NCBI RefSeq assembly: GCF_963678635.1
Contig: NC_087064.1
Location: 1,211,688-1,271,687 of the forward strand
Direction: 5' to 3'
Length of the DNA: 60,000 bases
Source: Symsagittifera roscoffensis
Lineage: Eukaryota; Xenacoelomorpha; Acoela; Convolutidae
The notes under the pieces were generated by a model. The model saw only the letters and a program-made list of their open reading frames with translations. It had not been told where the DNA came from and made no database searches. Positions 1 through 12,066 of this stretch are shown piece after piece; position 1 is the first letter of the stretch, and every line of letters begins with the position of its first letter. The position numbers were made by a program, and so were the translations under genes.

Positions 1-534
1 AGAGGTTGCGGTCTGTAGAGAATGCGGTCTGTTATTAGCCACGTAAAACAAGACACGTGACAAAACTTGAAACTCTATTCGAAAATTAATTGAAAGCTTA
101 TATTTTTTTGCTAATAATCTTATAATTTCATGCTCACTCAGGCAGCTGAGTATTTAAAAAAGTTGAAGGCGCACATTATTGTGTTTCAATCAAATTTTTT
201 TGTCTATTTTGTTTATATTAAAATCTATTACAATCTATTTTTATGTCATTATAATCAACATAAAAATAAAATTTTTAATAGATTTTTTTCACCATACAAT
301 CGATTATTTTACGACCACAAAATCAAAATCAACAGATAATCGATTATTAAAAGAAAATAATTTTTTGTTCGACCGTAAAATCGCCAGATAATAGATAATA
401 ACCGGAGAAAATTCGGTGTGGGTATGTTTAAGTCCTCGTCTCGTCGCTGCATAAAAAAAATTAGGCCGATTAGCATTCCTAGCCCTTGAAAAGTTGTCCG
501 AAATATTTCATTAACCAAAGACTATTCGAGACCA

Positions 535-580
535 TTCAAAGGGCAGTCGGAACGTTGAAGGTTTTGCCCTGATACAAACA
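535..580 (-). repeat. Inverted single copy of the hairpin motif of the 2.6-5.0 kb array
   Basis: The segment GGCAGTCGG...TTTTGCCCTGATAC is the reverse complement of the start of the tandem units at 2577-5020 (GTATCAGGGCGAAGCCCTG...GACTGCC). It stands alone and in opposite orientation to the array. Confidence 0.6.
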
Positions 581-948
581 GTCTTGTTGTTTCATTTTTT
601 GAAGAAAGAAAGGAAAGTTTCTGCTCGGGTGGTTTTTTATTGACCAATTTTACAAAACTTTTGTCCTTTGAGGATCGATCTCATGATCTTCATATGTACA
701 GACGCATCTGCACACCTCTATGATAAACTGCCACAAGTCTGTCCAAAATGTTCGTTGTATGGTTTACAAGCGTGGCAAATTATCGCGCTCTATAAAAGCG
801 CTCCAAATTGAATTGAGACAACTTAATTGGTCTAATTAACTTCATATACAATTCCTCAAGTTTAACATTTAAATTTTAACATGATCAGCTTAAAGTTAAT
901 ATTTTTGTCAATGCTTAATTTACCAAAAACTTTTTGAGTTCAATTAAA

Positions 949-992
949 TGGCAGTCGGATATTCAGGGTTTTGCCCTGATACGAGCACCGTT
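949..992 (-). repeat. Second inverted copy of the hairpin motif
   Basis: GGCAGTCGGATATTCAGGG followed by TTTTGCCCTGATACGAGC is the reverse complement of the unit head at 2585-2625. Together with the copy at 535 and the inverted end near 5228 it brackets the forward array. Confidence 0.6.
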
Positions 993-2576
993 GTTATCTT
1001 ATAGAATTGGAAACTTGAGCGAAAAATGGTCTTTCGATGTTTCGAGAAAGCTGTAAAATTATAGTCTGGTAACAAAAAAGGATAAAAGGTCAAGAAACAT
1101 TTGCATTGCCAAGTTCGGGTTTTGAGGTAGAATTGATTTAGAATCCGATTCTTAGTTTCCAAATACCTTCAAAGTGAAAATCTGCTGAAATTGAGAAATG
1201 AATTAAACACTAGCATTGTAGCTAGCCAAAAACTATGTCGATTTCAGACAATTTATTAGCAATTTTTGTTTTGCGTGCGGCCGAGGTTGTTTTGGTCATT
1301 GAGGCAAAATCCACTAATTTTTGCTGGATTATTCAATTTACCAGGTGGTAGAGTAATCATTTTGTTATTTTTTGACGTTGGAAGTCACAATTTGACGGTG
1401 GATTTCATGATTTGGCAAAACGCTTCAAAAACCTACCAATGATTGATTGTTTCAACAATTTTGTCCATTACAATTAAGCCCCGTATTTCTATCCCCTTGC
1501 TTTTTTGTTCATAAATAGTATGTTGTCTGTGAAGTAGCCGCGTCAGATTTCCTGTCATAGATGCTTCGGTACAACCTTTTTACCCTCTTGCGACAAAGTT
1601 TTACCTCAATTTTGCTCAACCTATGTCACTTTGTCGACGTAAATTGAAGCGCCATCAAAATTGAAGCGGATCTAACACTTAGTTAATCACCTATCAAAAA
1701 TGCAGGAGCCGGAGGAATGTGAAGGCTCCTGATTTGGCTTTCAGTAAATAACTTACCCAACAAAAAATATTTTGCGTGTGAAAAGCAAGTAAAATTAACC
1801 TGACCAGAGTATCATTATTTGGTTGGAAGGGGCAGTCGTCGCAATTTTCAAGCCTTTGTTCAGGGGCATGAGCATGAATTTGTGAGCTTATATAAGTGTG
1901 GCGGGGGGGTTAGCTGACTGAATTCTTGGACATTTGTCGGTTGCAATTTTTAATGAGTTTTAATGAGACTCAGTGGCCTCATAAGTCGAAGTCTGCACAA
2001 ATCACTTTTCTCATTTGCGATCCCTATACCAAAGAATTGGGTGGGTGGATGCCGGCTCTTTTTCCTTTACCCCCTCCCCCCCCCACCTGCAAAATTTTAT
2101 AAATGAAAAATTTGTTCACCTTATTCGAATGTTATGAAAATTGGCATACGGAATAATAAGGCCATGGTAAAACCTTGTAAAACCACTCGTTACACCGTAA
2201 AATTGATGCTCGTGTGAGGTGAGGTGAGGGGGGAAGGGGGGAATGAAAAAGAGCCTGTATGCAATTTAATTAAGTGGGTGGATGCCATTTGATTCCCCTT
2301 CACAAATCGCTTGTTCTTTTTTTTTCATGAGTTAAGACTTGAGAACTATCATTGAATTTTGCGAGCAATGTCAATTTTCCCTCAACTTTGCATCGATAAT
2401 TTAAGCAGCTCAAATGTCTTTTAATTTGAATTCAAATCAATGAAACTCGGCTACAAAGTTACCCACTTGAGGAAGAAAGTTGCGGAAACCAGTGATAAAT
2501 TTTGAAAACCTGCATTATTAATAGAAACTCGTTTTAACGGCCAAAACACGTTTGTATTTTCATTTAGGTTCCATAT

Positions 2577-5020
2577 AAAAACAAGACTGCTCGTATCAGG
2601 GCGAAGCCCTGAATGTACGACTGCCTTTCAAGGTTTATGGAGCAGTGATAACATAAAAAAATTAAATGAAATAAAATAAAATGAACATTTTTTTTCTAAA
2701 ATTTGAAAATTTTTAAAAATAAATCATCCCCCCACACGCCATATAAGGTACAAAAGGAGATTTCGTTCCTTGTAACAAATCAATTATGGCAAATAAGCTT
2801 CGTTCAACCAATTTGGAAAGATTTCTAACACGGATTAGGTCTCCGCTTACGCGATAATAGCGCGAAGTATATCGCGCGTTAATTGTCCCAAATTGGTCAA
2901 AATTGCCAAAACGGCAATCTTTAAACCCCCATCACCTTACAAAAAATGAGGCCAGGTGAAATATCTTTTCAAATTTAAGCTCAGAACAACAATACCTTTG
3001 GAATGATAAAAAAAATTTCGTCAAAAATGGCTAGTTAAAAAGTCGAATTTTGTCTGAAGAAAAAAAACCCACCCCGAGCACAAATATTCCGTTACTTTCG
3101 TATCGCAAGTCGGAACAACAATACTGATCGTATCAAGGCAATGCCCTGAAATTTCCGACTGCCTTTTAAGGTTTAAGGAGCAGTAATAACATAAATGTCA
3201 TTAACAAAATGAATGATATAAAAAAATCTAAAATTTGAAAATTTTTCTAGGAAAATCATGCCTCCACACGCCATATAAACTACAAAAGAATAGATTTCGC
3301 TCCTTGTAACAAATCATTTATGGCAAATAAGCTTCTTTCAACCAATTTTGAACAATTTCTAAGACGGATTAATTCTCCGCTCACGCGTTAATAGCGCGAA
3401 ATACATCGCGCGTCATTTGTCTCAAATTGGCCAAAATGGCAACATTTAAACCCCCATAACTTTACAAAAAATAATCACAGGTAAATTATTTTTTCAAATT
3501 TAAGCTCAAGACAACAATTCATTTTGAATGATATAAAAAATTCCGTCAAAAAAGGCTAGGTAAAAAAGTCAAAATTTGTCTGAAGAAAAAAACCCAGCCC
3601 GAGCACAAATATTCCGTTAATTTCGTATCGAAAGTCGGAAAAACTGGCCTGCTCGTAACAAGACAAAGCCTTGAATGTTCCCACTGCCTTTTAAGGTTTA
3701 TGGAGCAGTAATAACATAAATATCATTAACAAATTGAATCATATAAGAAAAATCTAAAATTTGAAATTTTTTCTTGGAAAAACAACCCCCCACACGCCAT
3801 ATAAACTACAAAAGAATAGATTTCGCTCCATGTAACAAATCATTTTTGGCGAATAGGCTTCTTTCAACTAATTTGGAACGATTTCTAAGTCAGATTAATT
3901 CTCCGCTTACGCGTTAATAGCGCGAAATATATCGCGCGTTAATTGTCTCATATTGGCCAAAATGGCACCCTTTAAACACCCATAATTTTACAAAAAATGA
4001 TCACAGGTAAAATATCTTTTCAAATTTAAGCTCAGGACAACAATACCTTTTGAATGATATTTAAAAAATTCTGTCGAAAAAGGCTAGGTAAAAAGTCGAA
4101 ATTTGTCTGAAAAAAACCCAGCCCGAGCACAAATAATCCGTTACTTTCTTATCGAAAGACGGAACAACTAGACTGTTCGTATCAAGACGAAGCCTTGAAA
4201 GTTCCCACTGCCTTTTGAGGCCTATCGAGCAGTAGTAACAAGAAAAATTAAAATGTAACAAGACTGCTCGTATCAGGGTGATGCACTGAAAGTTCCGACT
4301 GCCTTCTAAGGCTTATGGAGCAGTAATAACATAAACATTATTAACAAAGTGAATCATAAAAAAAACTCTAAAACTTGAAACTTTTTCTAGGAAAATCAAC
4401 CCCCACGCCATAAAAATTACCAAGAAAATTGATTTTTCTCCTTGTAAGAAATCAATTATGGCACATAGGCTTCTTTCAACCAACTTGGAACGATTTCTAA
4501 AACGGATTAAATCTCCGTTTACGCGTTAGTAGCGCGAAATAAATCGCGCGTTAATTTCTTAAATTGGCCGTAATGGCAACCTTTAACCCCATAATTTTAC
4601 AAAAAATGAGCGCAGGTGAAACATCTTTTCAAATGTAAGCTCAGGACAGCAATACTTTTTGAATGATATAAAAAAAGTCTGTCAAAAATGGCTAGAAAAA
4701 AAGTCGATGTTTGTCTGAAAAAAAAAAACCTACCCCGAGCACAAATATTCCGTTACTTTCGTATCGAAAGTCGGAACAATAAATTAAAACTATTATGATT
4801 TTTCCTTTGAAATTTTATTGAGAAAACATTACCTCACACGCCATATTTAAGTACAAAATGATAGATTTTGCTCCTATTAACAAATCAGTTGTGGCATATC
4901 AAATTCCTTGAACCATTTTTGAACGATTTCTACGACGGATTAAATTTCCGCTTACGCGTTAATAGCACGATATAAATTGCGCGTTAATTGTTCCAAATTG
5001 AAAACATAGGCTATCTTTAA
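2577..5020 (+). repeat. Tandem array of ~0.53-kb AT-rich units, each headed by a short hairpin
   Basis: Units start near 2577, 3113, 3641, 4150 (truncated after ~100 bp), 4258 and 4781 (partial). Each opens with CTGCTCGTATCAGGGCGAAGCCCTG-like sequence containing a six-bp stem (CAGGGC/GCCCTG) around a three-base loop. This is followed by GACTGCCTTTTAAGG, a block CACACGCCATATAAACTACAA, a block with ACGCGTTAATAGCGCGAAAT and a block GAGCACAAATATTCCGTTA. Units are diverged by many substitutions. No coding frame is conserved, so this is satellite-like or the amplified end of a non-autonomous element. Confidence 0.8.
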
Positions 5021-5245
5021 GCTATTCAAAGGGTATTGTTGTCTTGAGCTTTAATTTGACAAGTTATTTTACCTGTGATCATTTTTTGTAAAGTTATGGG
5101 CGTTTAAAGATTGCCATTTCTATCACTTTGTACTTATATGGCATCTGCGTGGATGTTTTTCACAAAAAAAATGATTTGTTTTTATTTTCATTTAATACAT
5201 CTTATTTTTTCATGTTATTACTGCTCCAGGGCTTCGCCCTGATAC
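5021..5245 (-). repeat. Inverted partial unit closing the hairpin-repeat array
   Basis: Here the internal block (ATTTTTTGTAAAGTTATGGG with GATTGCCATTT) and the head hairpin (CAGGGCTTCGCCCTG, about 5227-5241) occur in reverse orientation to the array on the left. The array therefore ends in an inverted partial copy, as in fold-back or terminal-inverted-repeat elements. Confidence 0.6.
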
Positions 5246-5426
5246 CCTCAGTTTTTTCTCGCTTCAGTTAAGCTTAAGTTTACACTTGAGTAATTTAAGT
5301 CACCATTTAAGCATCCTTGTGTACCATGAAAATAACAGATATAACAGATAAAGCACCCTTTTTTATGATTTATATGGGGTTCACTTTTCTAATGTATTTG
5401 TACGATTGATGATTCCGATTTGACAG

Positions 5427-5552
5427 TGGGTTCTGCGTGTGCCCTGGTGGGAATCCTGACCCTGTCGCTCCCTGTCCCGATCATAGTTTCAAACTTCACC
5501 TACTACTACAAAGAAGGCGATCACGCCGACAGTTCAGACTCCACTAAGAAAG
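5427..5552 (+). CDS. Shaker-type voltage-gated K+ channel, exon with transmembrane helix S6
   Basis: Seen: after an acceptor AG at 5425-5426 the exon encodes [20 protein letters not shown] followed by [17 protein letters not shown], and it stops at a GTAAAC donor. This is the inner pore helix S6 of a Kv channel with the PVP hinge ([10 protein letters not shown]), the signature that lines the activation gate of Kv1-Kv4 channels. SNF-x-Y-x-Y is closest to Shaker/Kv1. Known: four such subunits form a plasma-membrane K+ channel. The exon starts with two bases of a split codon and ends in phase 1. S1-S5 and the selectivity filter are not in the window. The subfamily is less certain than the family. 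Confidence 0.9.
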
Positions 5553-5879
5553 GTAAACGCTAGAAAACATTATCAGGCTCCCGATTTCTTACCGTCTCTA
5601 ACTAATATAAATATCTAACTTTTTGGCGTTGACATTGAAAAATTTTGTGCTTGTAGTTCGAATGCATTGAAGTTTGGCATATTTTTACTGAATATTAATT
5701 ACTAAACAATTAATGCTCAAACAACTCACGTACTTCTGAAAAATTGATAGAACATGACAATTTCAAGTTTCAGAATTTCAACTTAATGTTTTTCATGAGT
5801 TAGTTGGGGCTATCATCAAAAACTGTTGTGTTAAAGGTTCAAATTGTTGATGCTGATATTTTGTGATCTATGTTGATAG

Positions 5880-5992
5880 GTGACGCTGACTTTGGAAATA
5901 TCGCCGACACAATTCAGAGATACTCCATGATGAGTCCAGCAGCAGTGACTAGGAGCAAGAAGAGTTCATCTGTGAGCATGAAATCAATCTGA
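5880..5992 (+). CDS. Shaker-type K+ channel, last exon (cytoplasmic C-terminal tail)
   Basis: After the acceptor TTGATAG the reading frame continues in phase: G of 5552 plus GT gives Gly, then DADFGNIADTIQRYSMMSPA and a short basic and serine-rich end VTRSKKSSSVSMKSI, with TGA at 5990-5992. The tail after S6 is only about 60 residues, much shorter than in Drosophila Shaker or vertebrate Kv1. It lacks the usual ETDV-type PDZ-binding end, so scaffold binding would differ. RSKKSSSVS could be a kinase target (inference). The gene ends convergently towards the dehydrogenase, 2.75 kb away. Exon pairing is supported by phase and family position. No AATAAA was recognised just downstream. Confidence 0.85.
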
Positions 5993-6109
5993 TTGTGATA
6001 CTGAAATGACTTATATCTTCAAAAATTTTAGAATCAAAGCAATCAGCGTATTTAAGAAACAAAAGAAACTGTAAAAGTGAAAATAGGGAAAAGTACCGCA
6101 TTTTATCTC

Positions 6110-7605
6110 AGCATGTCCTCCGCAAATTTTCTAAAAAGCTGCTAAAACGCTTTTTCGGCCAGTTTTTTTTTTTCAATAATTTGCTTGTTGCGCAGAAAAT
6201 TTGGTTAATATAGGGTCTTTATAGTAATTGGGAGAGCGCGAAAAATCAATCTGATCGATCTTTAAAAATCTTAAATCCATCCCCATCCACAAGGATTCAA
6301 TGGCTACCTTGAGAATCCACCCTTTGGTAACAACATCAAACACCGATTTTCTTAGTGGTACAAAATGCCATTCTGCATCAGATATTTTTTGTCGAAATAG
6401 TGTCTTTTTAGCGTTTAGAGAGAAACTAAAAGACTTGACTCCAAAATATTTGCAACAATCCTAGAACCGCCTTGCATTTTTTCACATAAGAGAGTTGACT
6501 TATTTAAAGTAGATTTTTGAAGGCCATTATTTTTTAAAACAAACTGGGAAAAGCCAATTATAAAGGTAGATTTTTAACCAGCTGTTGTTTTGATTAAATC
6601 TATAATGTCAGATTTAGCAGGGTATTTATCAAGAAAAGTCCAAAAATTGGCCAGGAAATCAAACATTTCACATTTCCGAGAATCATAGATTTTCAGTGGA
6701 AAATTTGGAACGTTTATGCAGAAAAAATTCACGCAGCCTGAATATTTGAGTGAAACAAAAAACTCAGATTTGGGAGTGTAGTTCTCCGGAAACGTCATTA
6801 GATGTCAAAAAACGGTCAAAAATCAAAACTTGAAACTTCTGAGGGCCATGGCTTTGAAATTTTAGGTTCAATACAAAAATGGGTTGCGGGAAGCTCCTTT
6901 GCATACGCGACAACGCCCAGGCTTTTTAGACAAACTTATGGCCCTCAGAAAAGTCAAGTTTTAATTTTTTGACAGTTTTTTGACATTTCCGGAGAACTAC
7001 AATCCCAAATCTGAATTTTTGTTTCACTCGAACATTCAGGCTGCGTGAATTTTTTCTGCATAAGCGCTCAAAATTTTTTACTGAAAAGCTATGATTCTCG
7101 GAAAAGTCAAATGTTTGATTTCCTGGCCAATTTTTGGATTTTTCTAGACAAATACCCTGCTAAATCTGATATCATAGATTTAATCAAAACAACAGCTGGT
7201 TGAAAGTCTTCTATTGTGATTGGCTATTCCCAATTTTTTAAAAAAAATAATGACCTTCAAAAATCTACCTTAAATAAGTCAACTCTCTTTTGTGGAAACA
7301 TGCAGGGCGGTTCTAGGCTTGTTCGAAAATTTTTGAGTCAAGTTTTTTAGTTTCTTTGTAAACGCTAAGAAGCTACTAATTCGACAAAAATGTCTGATGC
7401 TGAATGACACTTTTAACACCTCAGAAGAGGTTTTTTGGGACGGTCTGCCGAAAATCTGTGTTTGATGTTACCAAAGGGCGGATTCTTTAGGTAGTCCTTG
7501 AATCCTTGCGGACGGGGAAGGATTCAAGATTTTTAAAGAGCAATTAGATTTTTTTCTGCGCTCTCCCCAGTACTGCATGGGGTTCCGCATGGGGTCGAAT
7601 CCCTG
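6110..7605. mobile_element. Fold-back element: ~0.65-kb inverted arms around a ~90-bp spacer
   Basis: The left arm (about 6228-6850) and right arm (about 6945-7570) are imperfect reverse complements. Examples are GAGGGCCATGG at 6840 against TATGGCCCTCAG at 6951, CAGGGTATTTATC against ACAAATACCCTG, and GGTAACAACATCAAACACCG against TTTGATGTTACC. The outermost sequence resembles the hAT-like MITEs at 28576 and 33510: GGGTCTTTATAG...GGGAGAGC on the left, and GGGGTCGAATCCCTG at the right tip. It is probably two MITE-type copies in head-to-head arrangement. Open frames at 6574-6798 are by-products of the arms. Confidence 0.8.
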
Positions 7606-8190
7606 AAAAGGAAAAGAATATTACCCACAAAGATTTTTTGAAAGCTGTAGACAGAGGGATAAACTAAAAAGAGACTAGGGAAGTATGCAGACACACAGGG
7701 CAGGCAGTAGCTCCATTGATACTACTTTTTCGAAAATCATTAGAATAATTTTTGATAAAAACTAAAATTTTTTGCAAAAAGTTTAAAAAATTTCAAAGCG
7801 TCTCAAAAAAAATGAAATTAAAACTCCAAACCCCTAAAATTTCATAATATTCGTTTTCAACAAAAAGAACTTGTAGGCAAACAAACAAAGCAAGACATCT
7901 GAATTTTAAATTAGCAACGCAACAATAATTTCGAAGCGGAAACAAAACCAACCATTCCATGTTTGAGCAGACATCAGTTAAGCCGGAAAAATTATTTGAT
8001 GAAAAACTTTGTGAAAGTCTCCCTGAAACTATAATGAGCATGATACCATGATACTTGTTTTCACCGAAAAAAAATTTGTGATGTGGCAAAAAAGCTTGAG
8101 GAGAATAAAGGTTGAGGAGATAAACAAATGTCCCACGAAACAATTTTCACCTAAAAAATTTTTCAATTGCTTACATACTGAAAAAAAACA

Positions 8191-8267
8191 TGGTCCGACC
8201 GGGATTCGAACGCCGGAGCTCAAGATGCCAAGGCGACGGAACCTCTATACTTCTATACCAAGTGCGA
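8191..8267 (-). repeat. tRNA-like sequence (SINE head or tRNA pseudogene)
   Basis: On the minus strand the B box and T arm are well kept (GGCGTTCGAATCCCGG), followed by TCGGACCA as an acceptor 3' end. Upstream lies TAGAGGTTCCGTCGCCTTGGC. The anticodon stem does not pair well, so a functional tRNA is unlikely. A small open frame across it gives the peptide GPTGIRTPE, typical of translated tRNA-like repeats and not a protein. Confidence 0.55.
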
Positions 8268-8741
8268 AGGAACCTTGACGTTGTTAGGATTTAATAAGCA
8301 AGCAAGTTGATCATTTGTAAAAGTTGTTTATGGGGAAAAAAGTCTAGTTCCCGATGACAAGGCACTTGCTTTTGCAGGTGTAATGACAACTATCCAAGGT
8401 TTTTAAGTTCAAACAATCCAGTATAAGATTGACGGAGACAACTGATGGGCATTTGTAAAAAACGAATATTATGGCGTCAGATACTTTTGTAACAAATAAA
8501 CATGATGACCAGATGTTTCAATCCATGAATAGTGTCCTTGTGAATCGGTAGACACAGTGTTATATATATTCCAGCAAACGATTGGCGAAAGAAAATTTAT
8601 AGAAGGAACCTTTTTAGAAAAAATGTTTTTTTTAAGTGTCCTCATAGCTAAGCAACGAAGCACAAATTGATAATTTTCTTTTGTTAAGATGAACTGTGAG
8701 CGATATATTTCTCAAGTTCAAGTATGTCATTGACAGCAGCT

Positions 8742-9328
8742 TCATCTAGGACACACGCAATTCCTTCCGCCGTCAATAGGAGTCAAACTTCCGGTGATGA
8801 AGCTGGCTCGCCTACTGACTAGGAATGCGATCACATTAGCCACTTCTTCTGTTTCGCCCACTCTTCCAAGTGGGTGTGTCTGTTTCGATCGATCCAGGAA
8901 CTCTCTATACTGACTATCATCCATGCCTCCTCTTGTGTGGATGTTAGTGAGAATGACGCCCGGATTCACTGCATTTACTCGCACACCATCCGGAGCTAGT
9001 TCTAGTGCCAGACATTTAGTGAACATATCCACCGCTGCTTTGCTCATACAATAATACCCGTCATTTACAAACGGGCGAAATCCGTTTACCGAAGAGACAT
9101 TAACAATGCTTCCTTTCGTCTTTTTCAAATGCGAGATGCACAACTGAGTTAGAACAACCATAGAGCGCACGTTAGTGTCCATAATTTCATCAAAAATCGC
9201 TACCGGTGCCCACTCGAAACCACCCGATTTGAAGATTCCCGCGTTGTTAATCAAGATATCGATTCGGCCAAATGTTTCCAGCGTTTTGTCCACTATGCTT
9301 TTCAAGACTAACTCGTCCGTAATGTCAC
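8742..9328 (-). CDS. Short-chain dehydrogenase/reductase (SDR), exon 2
   Basis: Second and last exon of a 264-residue classical SDR, a cytosolic-type NAD(P)(H)-dependent oxidoreductase. In phase with exon 1 it opens GDITDELVLKS. It holds the cofactor-side motif NNAG (residues 97-100), Asn122, the active-site Ser149 (NVSS), Tyr162 and Lys166 (YCMSK), the PG motif after VNAVN, and a typical C-terminal ITGSLTPIDGG. All catalytic tetrad residues are present and the length is normal, so it looks functional. The acceptor is TGAAAATGTAG with a weak pyrimidine tract; just upstream a 19-bp stretch is duplicated (about 9341-9378). The substrate cannot be told: it belongs to the broad FabG-like group. 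Confidence 0.92.
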
Positions 9329-9930
9329 CTACATTTTCAAAACGTCTCAAAATTTTCAAAACGTCTCAAAACGTTCAAGACACCCATAGAGGCAAAGCTG
9401 AATTTCGCACCACTTCCGATACAGCATAAAAATAGCAGTGCAAGCTAACAGGAAAACAAAGCCACTCAGCCCAAAAAAATAGATATCAAAATTCAAAAAA
9501 AAATAACAAGCGGCAACTGAGCCGACGAAACTTTCCCGTAGAACGGCAAATATAGTTGTTGTCAAGAAACACTCTTATAAATTTTATTCTAAGAGTTTTA
9601 GCATTTAGTGCGATCCGGAATAAAGCATAATACTCATGCTACTTTTGAAATGACCCCAATTTAGGTCACTAAGCCAATGAAATATAAAAATATGAGCCCA
9701 AATCATTTAAGCCGAATAAAGTTTTTAAGCGAATAAAACAGCAAAATATACCAAGCCAAGGCTAGAAAGTTTCAAATACGCTGGAGTAATAAAAAAACTG
9801 AGAGCAATTACTTTGAAAATTGCGTTAAAAATCAATTTTATGATGTGGCAAATAACCCGACAAAACATAAGCAGACAAACTATAGACCGACATTTTTTGC
9901 AAAGGAATGATTCCAAATTGAAAAAAAACT

Positions 9931-10012
9931 GTTCTTGCTCAGACTCGAACCCACGGTCTTTGCCATCCCAGGTGTTTTCTTTGCCTCCAGGCTAAGTGCC
10001 GGATACCCAACG
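9931..10012 (-). repeat. tRNA-like sequence with Pol III-type T-run (SINE-like)
   Basis: The minus strand reads GGTATCCGGCACTTAGCCTGG...GACCGTGGGTTCGAGTCTGAGC, a B-box-containing T arm, followed after ten bases by a run of eight T's that could end Pol III transcripts. It lies inside the dehydrogenase intron. The cloverleaf is imperfect. Confidence 0.5.
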
Positions 10013-12060
10013 ACGTTTGAAATCATTATGAACCAAGATACAACTGATTCTGTTAATCAAGTGGTTAGCATGAAAAAGTCTATATTCCGGTTCGATAACG
10101 CTTGTTCATTGCAGGCGTTATCATCAGTAAGTTTAATTGAAAACTGTTTATTGTTTCAGAAACATTTGATTTTTTTTTGCTGACAGCAAGATGCGGACAC
10201 TTCCAGAATTTTTAAGCTGGGAATATATCATTCGCGAGAGTCATGTTACTTGCATTACATTTTCGGAAAGCGCAATTTGAGTCCTCTATTCGAAAAATGT
10301 CTTTTTAGAGCTCACGGCATTCACAAATGAATGTCGTCTTTTGAGCACAGAGCATCCAGAAACTTTTAGATTGTATAAAGCAAATTCTCTCAAAAAACCT
10401 AAACAAAACAGTCGAAATTTGACAGAAGAAAAAAAACGGTGCGTGCATAATTTTTTGTGATTTTCTTCAAACCTCGAAACAATTACATCTTATTTTCAAC
10501 ACAAAACAAGTTTTTACTTGTTAGAATGAAATCCTGATTGTGCTTTGAAATGTCGAACTGAATAATTGGTCAGCAATGTCGACAAGTTTTTCAAAAAACT
10601 GAAAAGAAAATAACAAATTCACAGACGAATTTTTAAAGCCAGATAATTTTGGAAATGCACGCTAAATGGAAATGCTGCACACTTTACTCGTCGAAAAATT
10701 TCAACTTCTAAACCCACCAACGCTTCACGGTGTAAAAGTTAGAATCAAGTTGTTTATATTTTTTTATATTTTTCAGATTTCTAAAATTTTTGTTCAAAAA
10801 CACTGAAAATCTAGTCTGAACGAAAAACAACACATGCATAAATATTGCGCGCAACTTGATTTAAAAATTGGCAGCACGACCAAACAACAACAACCTCAAA
10901 CAACAACAACGTTTAAATTATAAGAAACTCGTTTTATTTGAATTTTTCGAAGCAGCTCCAATCAGTCGAAGCCGATAACTTTCATTTTGTTCTCAAAACC
11001 ATGTTTTTTTGTTTAAAGTCAACTTTTAATGAGATTATGAAATATTTCGAAAAAAAAATCAAATACTTGTTAGTCAGCTTAAACAAAAGAGAAGTTCAAA
11101 ATGTTATCTAATGAAAAAAGATTTAGAAAAAATGCAAAACCTTAAAGTCCTAAGTTCGGGGGAATTATCAGACGTGTAGCCAGATGATTTTTTATTTGTA
11201 GCTTTCAAATTAGATGATTTTTTAGTCAGTTGAAGCTGTGTAGATTTATTTGTTATTTAGCTTCGCATTCAGACAATTCGGTCAGAGACAATTCAGCCAA
11301 GGTCAAATTCAGACTATTTAGTCAAATTAAGTGAGACAACTGGGTCAAAAACTATTGAGACGGTTTTAAAAGTTTAAAACGTGCACGCTAAATTTTTTCA
11401 CAGGCGGCAAAACATCAAAACTTTGATTAGACGATTTATAATTAATTCCCTTCAATTAAACAAAAACAAATAAAAATAAGAGAACCAAAATTAATTAAGC
11501 ATAAAATTTTATAAATCATTTTGTTTCCAATAAAAATCAAACTCAACACAAAACTGCTATATACTTGAAAGTTGACCATTTTACACAAAAAGCAGACCAG
11601 AAATTGAAAATTTTACTGGCTGGTTGAAACTAATTTGAAACTTTAACTTCTTTGAAAGATAAACTAATTGCAATTTAAGTACTGTCCAACCAGAAACCAG
11701 TATCGAGTTTAAAGCCTACTTTTTGCAATTAGCTGGTCCATTGACACAAGTAACATTGATCAATTTTCTTTAGTAACTAGCTTGAAAAAATGATTGATTA
11801 GTACCTGAATCACTCTCATTCACTCATTTTAAGCAAAATTTGACGTATAAGATTGTATTCGTGTTATCTGAACGCGGAAAAACAACTTTGTCTTGATGGT
11901 TATAGATACCGTGAAAAAAAAACCAACTTAAGAACGGCCTCAATAAATGGCTATGTACTTTCGGAATTAGTAGAGCAGTGAGTTATTTGGACGAACAGCA
12001 AAAGTTCACCTTAAAATACGATCACGCTCAATTATCGAGCCCCTCGAAAACTCCAAGCTA
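10013..12060. other. AT-rich dehydrogenase intron without recognised genes
   Basis: No long frame, no RNA gene and no clear repeat structure was seen apart from scattered AT-rich, short simple sequence. Confidence 0.5.
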
Positions 12061-12066
12061 GAAAGT

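Larger units (their letters stand above)
1..5426 (+). other. Long repeat-rich intron of the potassium-channel gene (left part, no exon seen)
   Basis: No convincing coding exon is visible upstream of the channel exon at 5427. In particular I do not see the pore exon that must precede it, so the 5' part of the gene probably lies left of the window. The stretch is AT-rich and holds the hairpin-bearing repeats listed separately. Short open frames near 130-390 and 944-1162 are AT-rich chance ORFs. Confidence 0.6.

Noticed and set aside
7793-8278. Overlapping frames including a peptide GPTGIRTPE
   Set aside because: The peptide is the translation of a tRNA-like sequence. The other frames are AT-rich and have no domain.
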